A DNA stretch of 64,000 bases. Origin: Sipunculus nudus (Eukaryota > Annelida > Sipuncula > Golfingiida > Sipunculidae). Position numbers and translations under genes: made by a program. The stretch lies in contig CM049309.1 of assembly GCA_026874595.1 (NCBI GenBank), positions 43,911,079-43,975,078 on the forward strand. Direction: 5' to 3'. The notes beneath the pieces were generated by a model, which searched no databases, was not told the DNA's origin, and saw nothing but the letters and a program-made list of their open reading frames with translations. How positions within the stretch are numbered: the first letter of the stretch is position 1; each line of letters opens with the position of its first letter. This document shows, one piece after another, positions 53,801 through 63,939 of this stretch.

Positions 53801-56800
53801 CAGGACAATATTTTTGGAAGGTACGATTTTATTTCAAAGACGATATTTTTTTCGCATGCTTTCAATATGCTCTGTACATGAGTTAGTCCCTTTCAGTCTT
53901 CTGTGTGTATATATCAATGAAACACAAAACAACCACTCTCTTTACATTATTTATCAAGATAGTAGTTATAAAAAAGAGCAACTTTAAAAAAAAAACATGA
54001 AGTACGGTATAAAATAAACTTTTTGTGAACTTCGAAAATACTCGCTTTAGAACGTCTTGGAATAACATTTCTGAACCTCTTCAAACCTGTTTATCTTATA
54101 TATAGATGTAAGCATATTAATTATTGCGATTGGTTTGGGTTACAAGTGCGTGATGAACGACATTAAAATGAGGATAGTCTGGCTGAATACGTATTTTTAA
54201 ATCTATTTTAGATCTTATATAACATACAATGAAGTGAAATTCACCAAAATTATTGAAGAGTAACCTAATGACTATGAATAAACTTCAGGTTGAGAAGAAG
54301 GACGAGCCAATAGACACGCGGACCGGAGAGGACGTGGCCAAGGACCTGCAGCACGAGTTTGGGGTACGTCAGATGTGGTTCGACTTTGCCCTGACGACCT
54401 TAAACCGACTCACCGGGTTCCTCTTCCTGCTCGTCTTCATCAGGTAAGTCATGACAGAGTGGGAACTGACAAACCATCACTGAGTACCAGTCTACAGGGA
54501 ACCTGAATGAATGGCACTGGGAACAAGTCTAGACGGGAGCTCTTTCAGAGGAGTTATTATAATAAAGTAAACTGTACCGGAGCGTGTTGTGCCATCTGCA
54601 ATTTTGTATTTATTTTTTTTAAACAATATCCATTTTAAGTACTGGAAAACAGTCTAGATGGATACGTTTTACCATTGATAAAAATGGAATACTACACATT
54701 TATCCTCAACTGGATCACGAGTGTTTAATTAATTAGCCTGTTTCCGATCCCTTCCGACTGCCCCATAACCATCTGGATATAGTATCCATGAAGTGTTTCA
54801 TGTGTTCCAGTTTAAATTATGTATTGCATTAGTGATCCGCCTGTCTAGACAAAGATATTCATAAGATAAGCATTTTACCCAAGGGGTACCTTCATTTTGA
54901 ATGAAAATGTCTCTCCCGAAAGGGGGCGTTTAAAAAATTCTTAATGTATATCTGTCAGCTGTGCAATACGTAAGGCAGGCCTGCCAAATTACTCTTTTTT
55001 ATAAGAATCACTCTTTATTAGGATTTCCTGAAAATGACGCTTATTACTCTTTTTTCACTCTTTTGTCAGCAGCACTTTTTGTTTTTCTCTTCTTTACATG
55101 AAAGAGTTCGGATATATACTATATCTTTCCTGCTTCAACAGTCCAGTTATAATAAGAACAGGACATTTCCATTTTTTTGTATGCAAATGTCCAGCATGTA
55201 ACAACAAAGGAATAGGATTGCTTTGTTGAAGTAGCAGTTATTTGCCAATCGGCCCTGTGGACCATGTTATGGATGTGTTAGGCTTTCGAGTTTTTGCTAA
55301 AATTGGACACATATGTAAGATCCATTGTATCGTTTAATAGCATCCACTCATTTCAAATGTTCATGCTGTTCATTTTGCTTTTTGCGTTATCTATTTAATG
55401 GTAAGTGAATTGTCGCAAATGGCTGGTTATTCATATAGTTAAAATGGTTTTTGTTACGTTTCGTACAGTTCTGATTATATAGCTAATGTATTTATTAAAC
55501 CAGTCATAAATCCACTTTAGTGTCATATGAGATGAGGAGAAAGTATGAATACAGTTTATGATTTTCATAGGACCAGCATTAAATATTCGCGCCGTTATTA
55601 TGTTACGGTAATGCAAACGTCTGGTTCTTCCTAAAACATAGGCTCATGTTAATGATTGAAAACATAACCATCGAAAAAGGACATAACAATGCCTAATTCG
55701 TACAATTACGTCTCGCATGCGATTTAAAAACGCAAGTCTGTTGTTCGTAGGTGGTTGTCATATACAGCCTGTTAAATGTTTAATATACTTATCTTTGTAA
55801 TGGTTTGTTAATCATGCGAGGAGAATTCCGCGGGAATCTAGATATATGTATAATCTAGATTGAATATAGCGTTGTAGCGGAGACAAATTATTACCAGAGA
55901 AGGAATAAAAAGTGAAGAAAAATTCTGATGCAAATGTGCGATATATTATCCACTGCCACTTCTATACAACAGCCGTTATCGTGTAATGGAAAAGTGGTAG
56001 AACTGTTTCTGCCTGTCTCATTCTAGAGCTTTTGCTACCCTAAAGGTCTATGGTCGTGTCGCACAGGACGTGAAACGTAGAAGCTGATAATCCAAGGGCA
56101 GCTCTACCAAACCCTTTGAGTGTCCGGGGTCTGATTACTATGTTTATACATGCCTCTGTTCATGCCTCTTGCCTTTGAGTGGGAGGCGTTTTTTTATGTT
56201 CCGGATGACCTCATTTTTGTATTTATTTCCCTACTTCTATTATCTGTATGAAAACCTTTGTTGCTGACAATGTTCGTATAAGTATTTCTACTGTCGTCAT
56301 ATATCTTTTTTTTATTGTCTTTCTGTTTATCTTTCTAATTGTTTTCTAATAAAATAATCTAATTTCTACTGAAGGCCAAAAAAAAGGTATGGTTCTTTAG
56401 CACTTTTTTCTGACATCAGTGCGGGCGGGCTGTATTTTTTTACATTTTTTTGTATATTTCGATAAAATGTTATATGATCAGGAAAAGGCATGAAAATAAC
56501 AGAATTTTTTTGCTAAACAGGTAAAGGCACTACAAAATAAGAGATATCTTATCAAAATTATATTATTTTATCTTCTTGAGAGATGAAAATCAAATAAAAA
56601 TGTTTGATGCGGGGTGTTACAATTGACGCGGGCTGTGCCTGAGAACCATACCTTATTTTTTTTGGCTCTACTATATTCCATTTTCCTCGTTAAAAAAATA
56701 TGCTGCTGGTATCTTTATCTTTCCGAGAGCAAATTTCTTTGCCAATGTTCTTTACTTTCAATAAAAGCCTCTTTGCTTCGGATGTCCGCAGTTTTCCATT

Positions 56801-59084
56801 GTCATTATTCTTTCTCTCCGCATAAGAATACTTCTACAGCCGCAACCCTTTACATTTGTAAGAAATTTGTGTGCCTCCTCTGGGTGTTTTATACAGTGGC
56901 TCGTAAAGGAAACAGTCTTTTAGCTCAGCTGACTATAAGTCATCTGAGCTATAGTCGTGGTCCATTGTCCGTCATCAGTCCGTCTGTCAGTCCGTTAGAC
57001 TGGCACGTTTTGAAACCGTTAGACCTACGAACCCAAAATTGGGCATACTATTAGATGTCCCCAAGATCTCTCATTAAACCAAAAACTGGGTCACTGCGAC
57101 TTCCTTCCATCGAGAATATAAGGAAAAATCTAAAATTTTCATTAAAAACTTATTATCACACTTCAGGACTGCCTAATATCAAACCACTCACCTGTTTATA
57201 TTTACCAGAAGTATTCTCCTATATATTTCCTATATACATGCCAGAAATTAAGTCTATGAGTGTTATTTCTTAAAGTTATCTGCCCGAACATAATAGACTT
57301 TGTAAAAAAAATCAGGAATATGTACTCAACATAAAAATTTGTGAAGCCATAAACTTTTTTCCAAGTAGCATTTTTTAAGAAATCAATTTTCTTTTAAATG
57401 ATTTCAACAAATTAAAATATAATTAAACCCATCAGTAAACATATATTTATAAAATATGAAGCAAATAAAACTTAAACTTAATGTGTATTAATGCAAATTA
57501 GACCTATGCAGTTAGTGTTGTGGAGGCTTAATAGAATTTAAGAGGTAGCTCCATATACTTGGTCCAGCTATAATGCTTAACGCATGCGCATGCAATAAAA
57601 ATCTAGCACCTTTCTGTTTGCAATTTTTATGCCGAGTTTACATAAGTGTTGTACTCTTTCTGCTTATTTAGATGGTCACTAGTCATCTAACCATGAGTGG
57701 ACACCGGTTGTTTTTGAATGGTAAAGTTGCATTTCTTATCATGACCAATATACAAACTGTTGAAACAACTATTCCGATATTTGCCTGGTGTTAAATGAAG
57801 GGGTACTACAAATACCGATCACTATAAATCGAAATATTATTATATATGTATGATTAACGTCGTTTTAGGCGATGTTTGCCATTGACCATCACGACCTATA
57901 ACTCATGAGCATATCAATGTACAACATCATGACATATACATTTACATGACATATACATTTCTGTGCACACACATAGTTTTTTTTAACAAATATTATACTC
58001 ACTCTTAATAATGTTTAAGCATTTCTTCAATAACATGGAAACATGAACTCTTACGTTTGACTTCATCTAAAAACTACAACCAAGTGACTAGGTCATTTTA
58101 TCCCAGAAAGAAATGAAAGATAATCATGTTCGAGAAATAATGAAAATGATAATGATAATGAAAATGGCTGAACCATTCTCATTTCGCTTCCCACGGGCCA
58201 TATCTTGTTTTTGCATTCCACTTGTATTGCTCAAGTTATATCAGTTTAGGTCAGGGCAAACTCACGCCCCTCATGATAATAAACACAGAAGTGATCGCTC
58301 TGCTGTCACGGGTACTAAGCTCTGATTAACTTGGCCCTGTATCGAGACACCCGTATAGAAATGCTGGCTTGATTTAGAATCGCCATTATATCACTTCAAA
58401 CAACGTCCAGTTAAATAAGAAAAATAATAACCCCATTTGAACTGGGTATATTTGTCGCTTATTTTGATTAAGTCTATTCTGGTGGCAATGTGGATGTCCA
58501 ATTTAATCATTTCTATCATTACACTGTACCTGTGAAAGCGGATAATCATGATCACTGAGCAGTGTTCTTTATTTCATGTGTCCACGTGTATTTTAGCTCA
58601 GCTGACTTTCACTCGTGCTAAGCTTTACCTACCCATATTTTGTCTTTCACCATTGTCCTTCCAGCAACTCGTCCACCGATTGCGATTGGTCCATCTATTT
58701 TGAGTAAAATTCATACAAAAGATCCATATATCAATGTTGAATACATGCATTGTCACGGAATTTTGCTCCGCATCATGATATCAGACCATAGGTTTCACCT
58801 ATAAAGCGCTCCATCGGAAATTATATTGTTTTACCAGCTGGGCTTCCGTGTCCGCGTCCTCTTCCGCACTTTGCCTGCTTGTATCTGTGCCATGGTGTGC
58901 AACAAATTTTTTTATAGTTTCGCATTGAAGGGGTCAACAAATTTTTCTCAATGATGTGACCTTCACTCTGCATTTCACGGCAAATAAAATTTACATTGGA
59001 TTTTGTGCAAATTTGGTGAAAAGCAGTTACATATGACTCCTTGAAAAGGATTAACTTTGAGGCGACCTTGACTTCTATTTGTGG

Positions 59085-59118
<34 letters not shown>

Positions 59119-62100
59119 GTGTACTTACATTTCGGTCCGTTTGGCTATACGAGTAATTTACCGCAAAGATCATAATATACTTTGCATATAGCTCTACACA
59201 CACACGCACATACTTAAAGCATATGACTAAACGGCTGCGTGACTGTTGACCCATAATGTCATAGTCATGCTTTGCCAGCTGAGCGTCATGACCGTTAGGG
59301 CAACGTGTTAATTATCTGTTTCAGAGCAGCGTAATGACCGTTAGGGCAACGTGTTAATTATCTGTTTCAGCGCATATAAATACCATAAACGATACGTGAC
59401 AAACATCCGACATGATAACATCTACATGTCGGCTTACTTTAGAAGAATCGACGCCAGAAGACATAAAAAGGTACGTGTATTACCGTGTAATCAGTATACA
59501 GTAACACAACATCTAAATAATATGTTAACGTTAATTTGTTGGAGTACCTACAGGCACACAAACATATATATTTCTCTTTGTTGTAAATACTGACATACAA
59601 GCACTGTGGGACCCAAGGGAAACATATTCTTTAGCAATACTACTAGTACTTATATAAATATCAAATTAGTTATTATATAAAGAAAGTAAAGTTTAGTATA
59701 ATTTATAAATCATAGTTTATTTCAGGCTGAGACCCACTTTACACGATACCTTTCCTATAATTGCAACCACTTTACACAATTACATTTTCCAGTAACTGCA
59801 ATCGCTCTACACAATTAGCTTTCCAATAACTGCAACCGCTTGACACAATAATCTTTCAAATAACTGCAAGCGCTTTACACAATTACCTTTCCAATAACTG
59901 CACGCGCTTTACACAATTACCTTTCCAATAACTGCACGCGCTTTACACAATTACCTTTCCAATAACTACAACCGCTTTATACAATTACCTATCCAATAAC
60001 TGCAACCGCTTTACGCAATAACCTTTCCCATTACTTCAACCCCTTTACACAATTAATTTTCCAATAACTGCAACCGCTTTACACAGTTACCTTTTTCATA
60101 TCTGCAACCGCTTTACACAATTGCATTTACAATAACTGCAACCACTATAGACAATAACGTATCCTAATAAATGTAACCATTGGGTACTATTACCTTTCCT
60201 ATAATGCGTAATTGTTTTACCTGATTCAATTGCAACCATGAACACCCGTCCCCTGCACAGTAGTATACATGCGACCTTGTCCAATGGCATAAACAAGTAT
60301 TTTATCCTCAGCTTCCGTGACGTCACGTTGTCCAACACACCAACAAATTCCCTATAACTGTCTCAATAGCACTATAACATTAAACACACGGCTAATGGTC
60401 TAGGTCCATTTGAAATTACGAGACCATAATCGATTTAAAGAAAGCCGGGTGTCTCTGGTTTTGCTTAGCATTTATAATATAGGTGGATGGTTTTTGTTAA
60501 TTATGACATATTATACATAACACTCTTAATGAGTTAATTGAATAAAAAAGTATTATGGGATAAATTCAAAACAGACTTGGCTATAAGCTATGAATGCAGG
60601 CGTTTTCATAACTTTACTCACAGAACCATGTTTTGCAGTATTTAATATTTTCATTATAGTAGTATTCTAAGCAAAGTCTAATTCGAATGTGTTGGTTTTT
60701 TTAAAGCTGTTTATACATTTTTTAATGTCATATCGCAAACCTCCGTCTCTTGTTAATCCCAAATAGATTTTTTTTTCAAAACCGAACTCGAAACCCGCAT
60801 CAGAGATGGTATCCCATTTTTGCTAAAATAGATTTGATTTCAACATGAAAAATTGCCCGGAATTTTTTTTCTAAGTTTGGACCCTCGCATTTTGGTACTA
60901 AGAAGTCCAATGTCTTGCTAATAGTGTTATACAAACAAAATAGTACCAGCAAAGTCATGTTCTAAACTTTAAGGAATGCGCCATGTTCTAAATTCATTAA
61001 ATGCTCTGTTGCGATACACACAGCACTGTCAGCAACCTTTGTTTGTGCCAGTCTAATTTCTTTTTCATTAACATAGAACAAGAGGACATTGCTGCCGCTA
61101 AAGAAAACAGAGAAATCAGTGACGGTCGTGCCTACCAAACTCGGTCTGATGGGACCAGAAGTCAAAAAGCTGGTAACGTTAAACAGATTATCCATGGAAC
61201 ACTTAGCACCCCGGTGACATTTTGGTTACACGTTATATTTTTATATGATTTTAAAAAAGAGATGGGCACATTAATTACGCATGTTATTCGTTGAACGTTA
61301 CGGTAAACGTCTACGAGTAGATTTTTTTGTGATTTTTCTCAGCATTTTTATCATTTTTTTTTTCGTGGTTTAGTAACCATAGCTTTGTTATGGTTGTCAT
61401 ATAGATTTTTTTTCATCGTAGCGTTTTTATCTTAATTATTATGTTTTTCTCCATAGTGTATGACGATCTGACAGTAGTCTATGTGTGAAGTATAAAATAG
61501 CATGCACTTCTGTGAGAGATTACCTTGTTCATCCAGGTGAAAGGCTCGGTGCGTTTGCTGCTGCGCGTTATCACGTGTTGCATCATCGTTGGAGTTGACC
61601 GTTTGATCTATGAAGTACTTGACATCATCAGACGTCACAGTCAGGTTGACTACAAACAAACAGGTTTGTGTTTTCATGAAGAATTTAGGACTTCTGATCC
61701 TTTCTATATATTATCCGCTTCAGAGCGACGGAGCAGCATTACCAAGTTTCGCATCATAAAACAAACATGACACTGTGGCCTCATGTGTAAGATATTTTGG
61801 GCACATGTACTGACCATACCTACCTTAGGAAAATAAGGGTCAGGAAAAGGACAGGAACTTGAAGAAAATTTTCAAAATTTGCAACACGTGTTATAAACGT
61901 GTATACTGTTTTCGTGAAGGCAACATTATACGCAAAACTTTTTTCTACCTTTGCTCTATATAGGAGTGGCTTGGTTACAGGTTATACCTACATAAACCAG
62001 CACCGTTGCCAAATCATAAAGACATCCATATATTTACACGAACGGCCTAATGAAACAGATCATTAAACATCATATAGTTCCTGTTTTATGCATTTTTCTA

Positions 62101-62954
62101 TGGTTTACACAACTGCACTTGGGTTAATATCTGAGAAAATGTTTTAACCAAAATACTGTTTCTGAATGAAAATCACTATCTAAGGAGAGTCTGGACCGCG
62201 CATGTTCATGTAAGGTGAATGATAATGATCATGGGGCGTGAGAAAAGTCCATTTAAGCCGGTCATCGCTGTACTGTAAATCAGTGTTTTCTTATGCTCAT
62301 ATTTAGTGCAAATACATGGACAAAACAATTGATGACGCACAAAGGCCTGATAGCGCTTCCTTGCCTCATTAAAATATGCCATCACGTTTTCACAGATCAA
62401 TTAGTATTTTTTTATGTCGAAACAATTACAAGGCGGTAACCTCGGTGGTCGCGATGAGTTACGAGGAGCCAACCGTCGTTCTCTCCGCCTTTTGCTTTTT
62501 TTTCTTTGTTCAATATCGACAACAACAGGTAAAGATAATTTTATTTTCTTTGGATGAATTAGATTTTTATAAGAAAGTCTTCGATCTGGTTTGACATTAT
62601 TATTACCATGATCAATGGTCGGTTTGATTTTTTTTCATATTCACTTATGCATAATTTAGTTGAGGATGCTCGCTTGAAATATCAGATGTCAACTTTGGTA
62701 ATTAAACCTCGGATCAAGGATAAGTTATTTATGACTACTCAGCCGGTCAGATCTATATCTCCCAATCCACTTTCAAAAATTATTGAACTCATTTGTTATG
62801 TCTCTTTTTAAAGCAAACCCGTGTCTTTAATTTGCAGGAAGCCACCATATCGAATTGAAGATTGAAGGGAAAGGTGTCATGGGAGGCCTGATTCGATCTT
62901 TATTACGCGGATTCAGCAAGAAACATCAAATTGAAAACTTAACCTCCAATAAGA
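42562..62954 (+). CDS. DCST1: DCST1, DC-STAMP domain-containing protein 1 (13 exons, 3' end off window)
   Basis: Partner of DCST2, transcribed away from it. Family knowledge: sperm membrane fusion factor; the mammalian C-terminus carries a RING-like domain with reported E3 ligase activity. Joined exons give about 541 codons with phases 1,1,1,0,0,1,1,0,2,0,0,1,1. Seen in order: a Cys-rich N-terminus (MSLIARCCDRCCA then DKCCRRLCPPVYRFF), membrane segments at about 40-60, 78-95 and 108-128, the motif GPVANIMHNAHEV with GCTAELMANQT (sequon), a very charged ectodomain stretch (193-252), a Cys-rich stretch (250-298), a membrane segment at 378-395, RHDNIYMSAYFRRIDARRHK, RTLLPL, and a membrane segment ending DRLIYEVLDIIRRHS. 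GPVAN..H..EV and YFR.IDARR match DCST1 rather than DCST2 as I recall them. The last membrane segment, YGLRLRR-like motif and RING-like end are off the right edge. The first exon is the least certain part. Confidence 0.91.
42602..44314 (+). other. DCST1 intron 1
   Basis: Contains the foldback element at 43318-43645. The remainder is AT-rich sequence without a recognisable feature. Confidence 0.65.
43318..43645. mobile_element. Foldback element in DCST1 intron 1
   Basis: The arms ATGTGCGCATACATACGTAT (left) and, from the right in reverse, ATGTGCGCGTACATGCGTAT are imperfect inverted repeats. A perfect 12-bp stem GCGTGAAAATCG is at 43428-43460. It contains a TGACGTCA at 43488-43495. Confidence 0.5.
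44315..44437 (+). CDS. DCST1: DCST1 exon 2
   Basis: Acceptor GTCACTTCAG, donor GTACAG; phases 1/1. Encodes LDKCCRRLCPPVYRFFTSKP then TIKTALGFPFGFLIGI, the start of the first membrane segment. The CC..LCPP motif is typical of the DCST1 N-terminus. Confidence 0.9.
44451..44741. mobile_element. MITE family A, copy 1
   Basis: Ends AAGGTTTGGTTCTCAGGCAC and, inverted, AAGGTGTTGTTCTCAGGAAC. Interior words TTTCGATAAAATGT, TTTTGCTAAACA and TTTTTGATGCGGG are shared with the copies at 45384 and 56377. Confidence 0.65.
45384..45667. mobile_element. MITE family A, copy 2
   Basis: Same interior words as copy 1. The left end is decayed; the right end GAGAACCCTACCTTTTTTT lies only 30 bp from the DCST1 exon 3 acceptor, so the element supplies part of that intron's 3' end. 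Confidence 0.55.
45698..45901 (+). CDS. DCST1: DCST1 exon 3
   Basis: Acceptor TTTTGTTACAG, donor GTTAGT; phases 1/1. Encodes EYLDFALGSFLTLSLAVGYA, RSIQVRCIAMLAFPTFFGKS and the membrane segment YVAAYALVYLFA. Confidence 0.93.
47540..47703. mobile_element. Short palindromic MITE
   Basis: Ends ATGGGGTGTGTTGCAATAAG and, inverted, ATGGGCCTGTTGCAATAACA. Inner arms GACTTAAG/CTTAAGTC also pair. About 164 bp. In DCST1 intron 3. Confidence 0.55.
47814..47885. repeat. (TA)n(GA)n microsatellite
   Basis: Compound dinucleotide tract, the same TA-then-GA order as those at 905 and 63869. Confidence 0.95.
48721..48860 (+). CDS. DCST1: DCST1 exon 4
   Basis: Acceptor TATTTCCTAAG, donor GTGGGT; phases 1/0. Encodes GPVANIMHNAHEVTRCIGCT then AELMANQTKAKWELRLKPIA, the DCST1 signature block after the third hydrophobic segment. 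Confidence 0.92.
49091..49231 (+). pseudogene. Non-LTR retrotransposon reverse transcriptase remnant
   Basis: A 46-codon frame contains FDLTKAYNTVN (active-site motif A region, normally FxDxxKAFDxV) joined directly to VKQGGVLAQTLFSIFFSIM (motif B region). About 50 residues that normally separate these blocks are absent, and the YADD region is missing. The wording fits CR1/Jockey-type LINEs. A fossil in DCST1 intron 4. Confidence 0.62.
49833..49901 (+). CDS. DCST1: DCST1 exon 5
   Basis: Acceptor TTTGGTTTCAG, donor GTGAGA; phase 0 on both sides, 23 codons. Encodes QQGLEVANMTARVRREFNPV plus KKE, an amphipathic ectodomain helix with one sequon (NMT). Confidence 0.82.
50362..50698. repeat. 110-bp tandem repeat, 3 units, abutting DCST1 exon 6
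   Basis: Units share GTGGTCCAA, TTCACAATAATTT, GTCTCTAGTTT and GAACGTCTTAGAGAG blocks at about 110-bp spacing (50365, 50475, 50583). The last unit stops about 10 bp before the exon 6 acceptor. Confidence 0.8.
50709..50889 (+). CDS. DCST1: DCST1 exon 6 (charged ectodomain insert)
   Basis: Acceptor TATTCTCTCAG, donor GTAATG; phases 0/1. Nearly half the residues are D, E, K or R (VEDDTEIDELQKSTDYADDL and on to KKLDYRCE). Probably a flexible or coiled extracellular stretch. Confidence 0.85.
51485..51622 (+). CDS. DCST1: DCST1 exon 7
   Basis: Acceptor GTGTTTGCAG, donor GTGAGT; phases 1/1. Encodes VVMCRKKFEKAEKDCMSALN and HALCWPLKITAMCELVR, the cysteine-rich ectodomain block of the family. Confidence 0.91.
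51623..53404 (+). other. DCST1 intron 7
   Basis: No coding exon found. A decayed relative of the TTACCTCCGCC repeat is near 53213-53345. Confidence 0.6.
53405..53538 (+). CDS. DCST1: DCST1 exon 8
   Basis: Acceptor TTTACATTTAG, donor GTCAGG; phases 1/0. Encodes LPGITGTNCDSMKAVNEGFG then an Ala/Glu-rich helix to NMQYK. Confidence 0.86.
54289..54443 (+). CDS. DCST1: DCST1 exon 9
   Basis: Acceptor ATAAACTTCAG, donor GTAAGT; phases 0/2. Encodes a charged helix and the membrane segment NRLTGFLFLLVFIR. The 3' junction matches DCST2 exon 9 in position and phase. Confidence 0.9.
56377..56664. mobile_element. MITE family A, copy 3 (best ends)
   Basis: Left GCCAAAAAAAAGGTATGGTT; right in reverse GCCAAAAAAAATAAGGTATG. 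Interior words as in copy 1. In DCST1 intron 9. Confidence 0.68.
56918..57005 (-). repeat. HINE/pearl-like 3' end, reverse orientation
   Basis: TAGCTCAGCTGACTATAAGT and its mirror form a hairpin, followed by CATTGTCCGTC and GTCCGTCTGTCAGTCCGT. This is the complement of the end seen on the 337-bp arrays, without core repeats. Confidence 0.6.
58594..58740 (-). repeat. HINE/pearl-like 3' end, decayed
   Basis: Begins TAGCTCAGCTGACTTTCACT then CACCATTGTCCTTCCAGC; the tetranucleotide tract is eroded. Confidence 0.45.
59085..59118. repeat. (TA)n microsatellite
   Basis: Pure TA tract about 250 bp upstream of DCST1 exon 10. Confidence 0.95.
59284..59375 (+). repeat. 46-bp tandem duplication of the DCST1 exon 10 acceptor
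   Basis: GCGTCATGACCGTTAGGGCA through TATCTGTTTCAG occurs at 59284-59329 and again at 59330-59375 with two or three changes. Each copy carries a full pyrimidine tract and AG; the second is the phase-compatible acceptor. Confidence 0.9.
59371..59470 (+). CDS. DCST1: DCST1 exon 10 (signature FDN-like motif)
   Basis: Acceptor ATCTGTTTCAG, donor GTACGT; phases 2/0. Encodes YKYHKRYVTNIRHDNIYMSA and YFRRIDARRHKK. His replaces the family Phe in the FDN triplet (HDN). The acceptor is a tandem duplicate of one 46 bp upstream; use of the upstream copy would shift frame and meet a stop within four codons. Confidence 0.92.
59471..61076 (+). other. DCST1 intron 10
   Basis: Contains the 33-bp minisatellite and a TGACGTCA at 60318-60325; the rest is AT-rich and featureless. 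Confidence 0.7.
59735..60145. repeat. 33-bp minisatellite (about 12 units)
   Basis: Unit CTTTACACAATTACCTTTCC then AATAACTGCAACCG, with unit-to-unit changes. In DCST1 intron 10. Confidence 0.92.
61077..61172 (+). CDS. DCST1: DCST1 exon 11
   Basis: Acceptor CATTAACATAG, donor GTAACG; phase 0 on both sides, 32 codons. Encodes NKRTLLPLKKTEKSVTVVPT. KRTLLPL is the conserved block after the FDN motif. Confidence 0.9.
61537..61663 (+). CDS. DCST1: DCST1 exon 12
   Basis: Acceptor TTCATCCAG, donor GTTTGT; phases 0/1. Encodes the membrane segment LLLRVITCCIIVGVDRLIYE followed by VLDIIRRHSQVDYKQ, equivalent to DYGLYWLLDMIR in DCST2. Confidence 0.92.
61664..62837 (+). other. DCST1 intron 12
   Basis: No repeat or coding feature recognised. 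Confidence 0.6.
62838..62954 (+). CDS. DCST1: DCST1 exon 13 (last one in the window)
   Basis: Acceptor TTTAATTTGCAG, donor GTAAGT; phases 1/1. Encodes HHIELKIEGKGVMGGLIRSL and LRGFSKKHQIENLTSN, equivalent to the HVEGNG block of DCST2. The CLPxP motif, last membrane segment and RING-like end follow off the right edge. Confidence 0.9.
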
Positions 62955-63871
62955 GTAAGTCACGTCATCCCTCGGTAACCCCGACGTCTGTGGGTGCGCC
63001 CACACTGTCATTTTGTTCTTTTTTATCATATACGTATGTACCACAACAATTCATAATGCTGTAGCAGCGAACAATTTCTGACCAGACAGCTTATCCTGAT
63101 CATTTTCGTTCATTAATATCCAATTTGTAGACAATTTTCATTTTAGTCCTGCATGTAAGTAATGTCATCATGCGAAATTATGTTGTTTTGTTTTATGAGT
63201 TTAATCATATTAATGCGTGGCCTTTCATGGATTGTCCCATCGTTTGTTTTCTCAGCGAATCATCAAATATTGATTAAACAACATTTCATTAGATGTAAAA
63301 ATTATAATCGGTTACGAAATGGGGCTCAGTTCTAGATTTTTCTGCTCATTGCAGACATATTCTAAGAAATACAACTCTTGACATTTTTTCTTTTTTTACA
63401 TGGCAACTTACATTTCCCTATTTCTCCTTACTTGACATTATGGTTTATACACTATAGAGAAACCTTGTTTCTTTCTCCATGTGGTCCCCTTGGCGTTTTA
63501 GTTGTTTTTATATATACATGATTGTAAGCCAAGTCTTAATTACACAGTACAACTGGTTCAGTGCCTAATTAAAACTGCTGCATGCAAGGAAGTTTTGGGC
63601 TATGAGACTTTATGAGGCAAACGAATTAAACCTTATTCTTATTCTCTTAATAAGAAATTGAAAACAAAATGTTACTGGACTTTATCATTTATATATACAA
63701 GTAGTTTCTACTTTTTTTTATACCTAAACCAGTAAAAGCACGTCATCTATAGCTGTCTCGGTTTTTGAATGGTCGCAACCTACGAGTACGAATCCTGAAC
63801 CTCATCACACGTATCATTATTTTCATATATTTATAACCTTTAATAAGTTACATAAATATGGAATTTATGTG

Positions 63872-63939
<68 letters not shown>

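Larger units (their letters stand above)
54444..59370 (+). other. DCST1 intron 9 (4.9 kb)
   Basis: Contains MITE family A copy 3, two HINE-like ends, a (TA)n tract and the duplicated acceptor at its 3' end. Other stretches are unremarkable. Confidence 0.75.

Noticed and set aside
53883-54068. Minus-strand ORF between DCST1 exons 8 and 9
   Set aside because: AT-rich chance frame without a domain.
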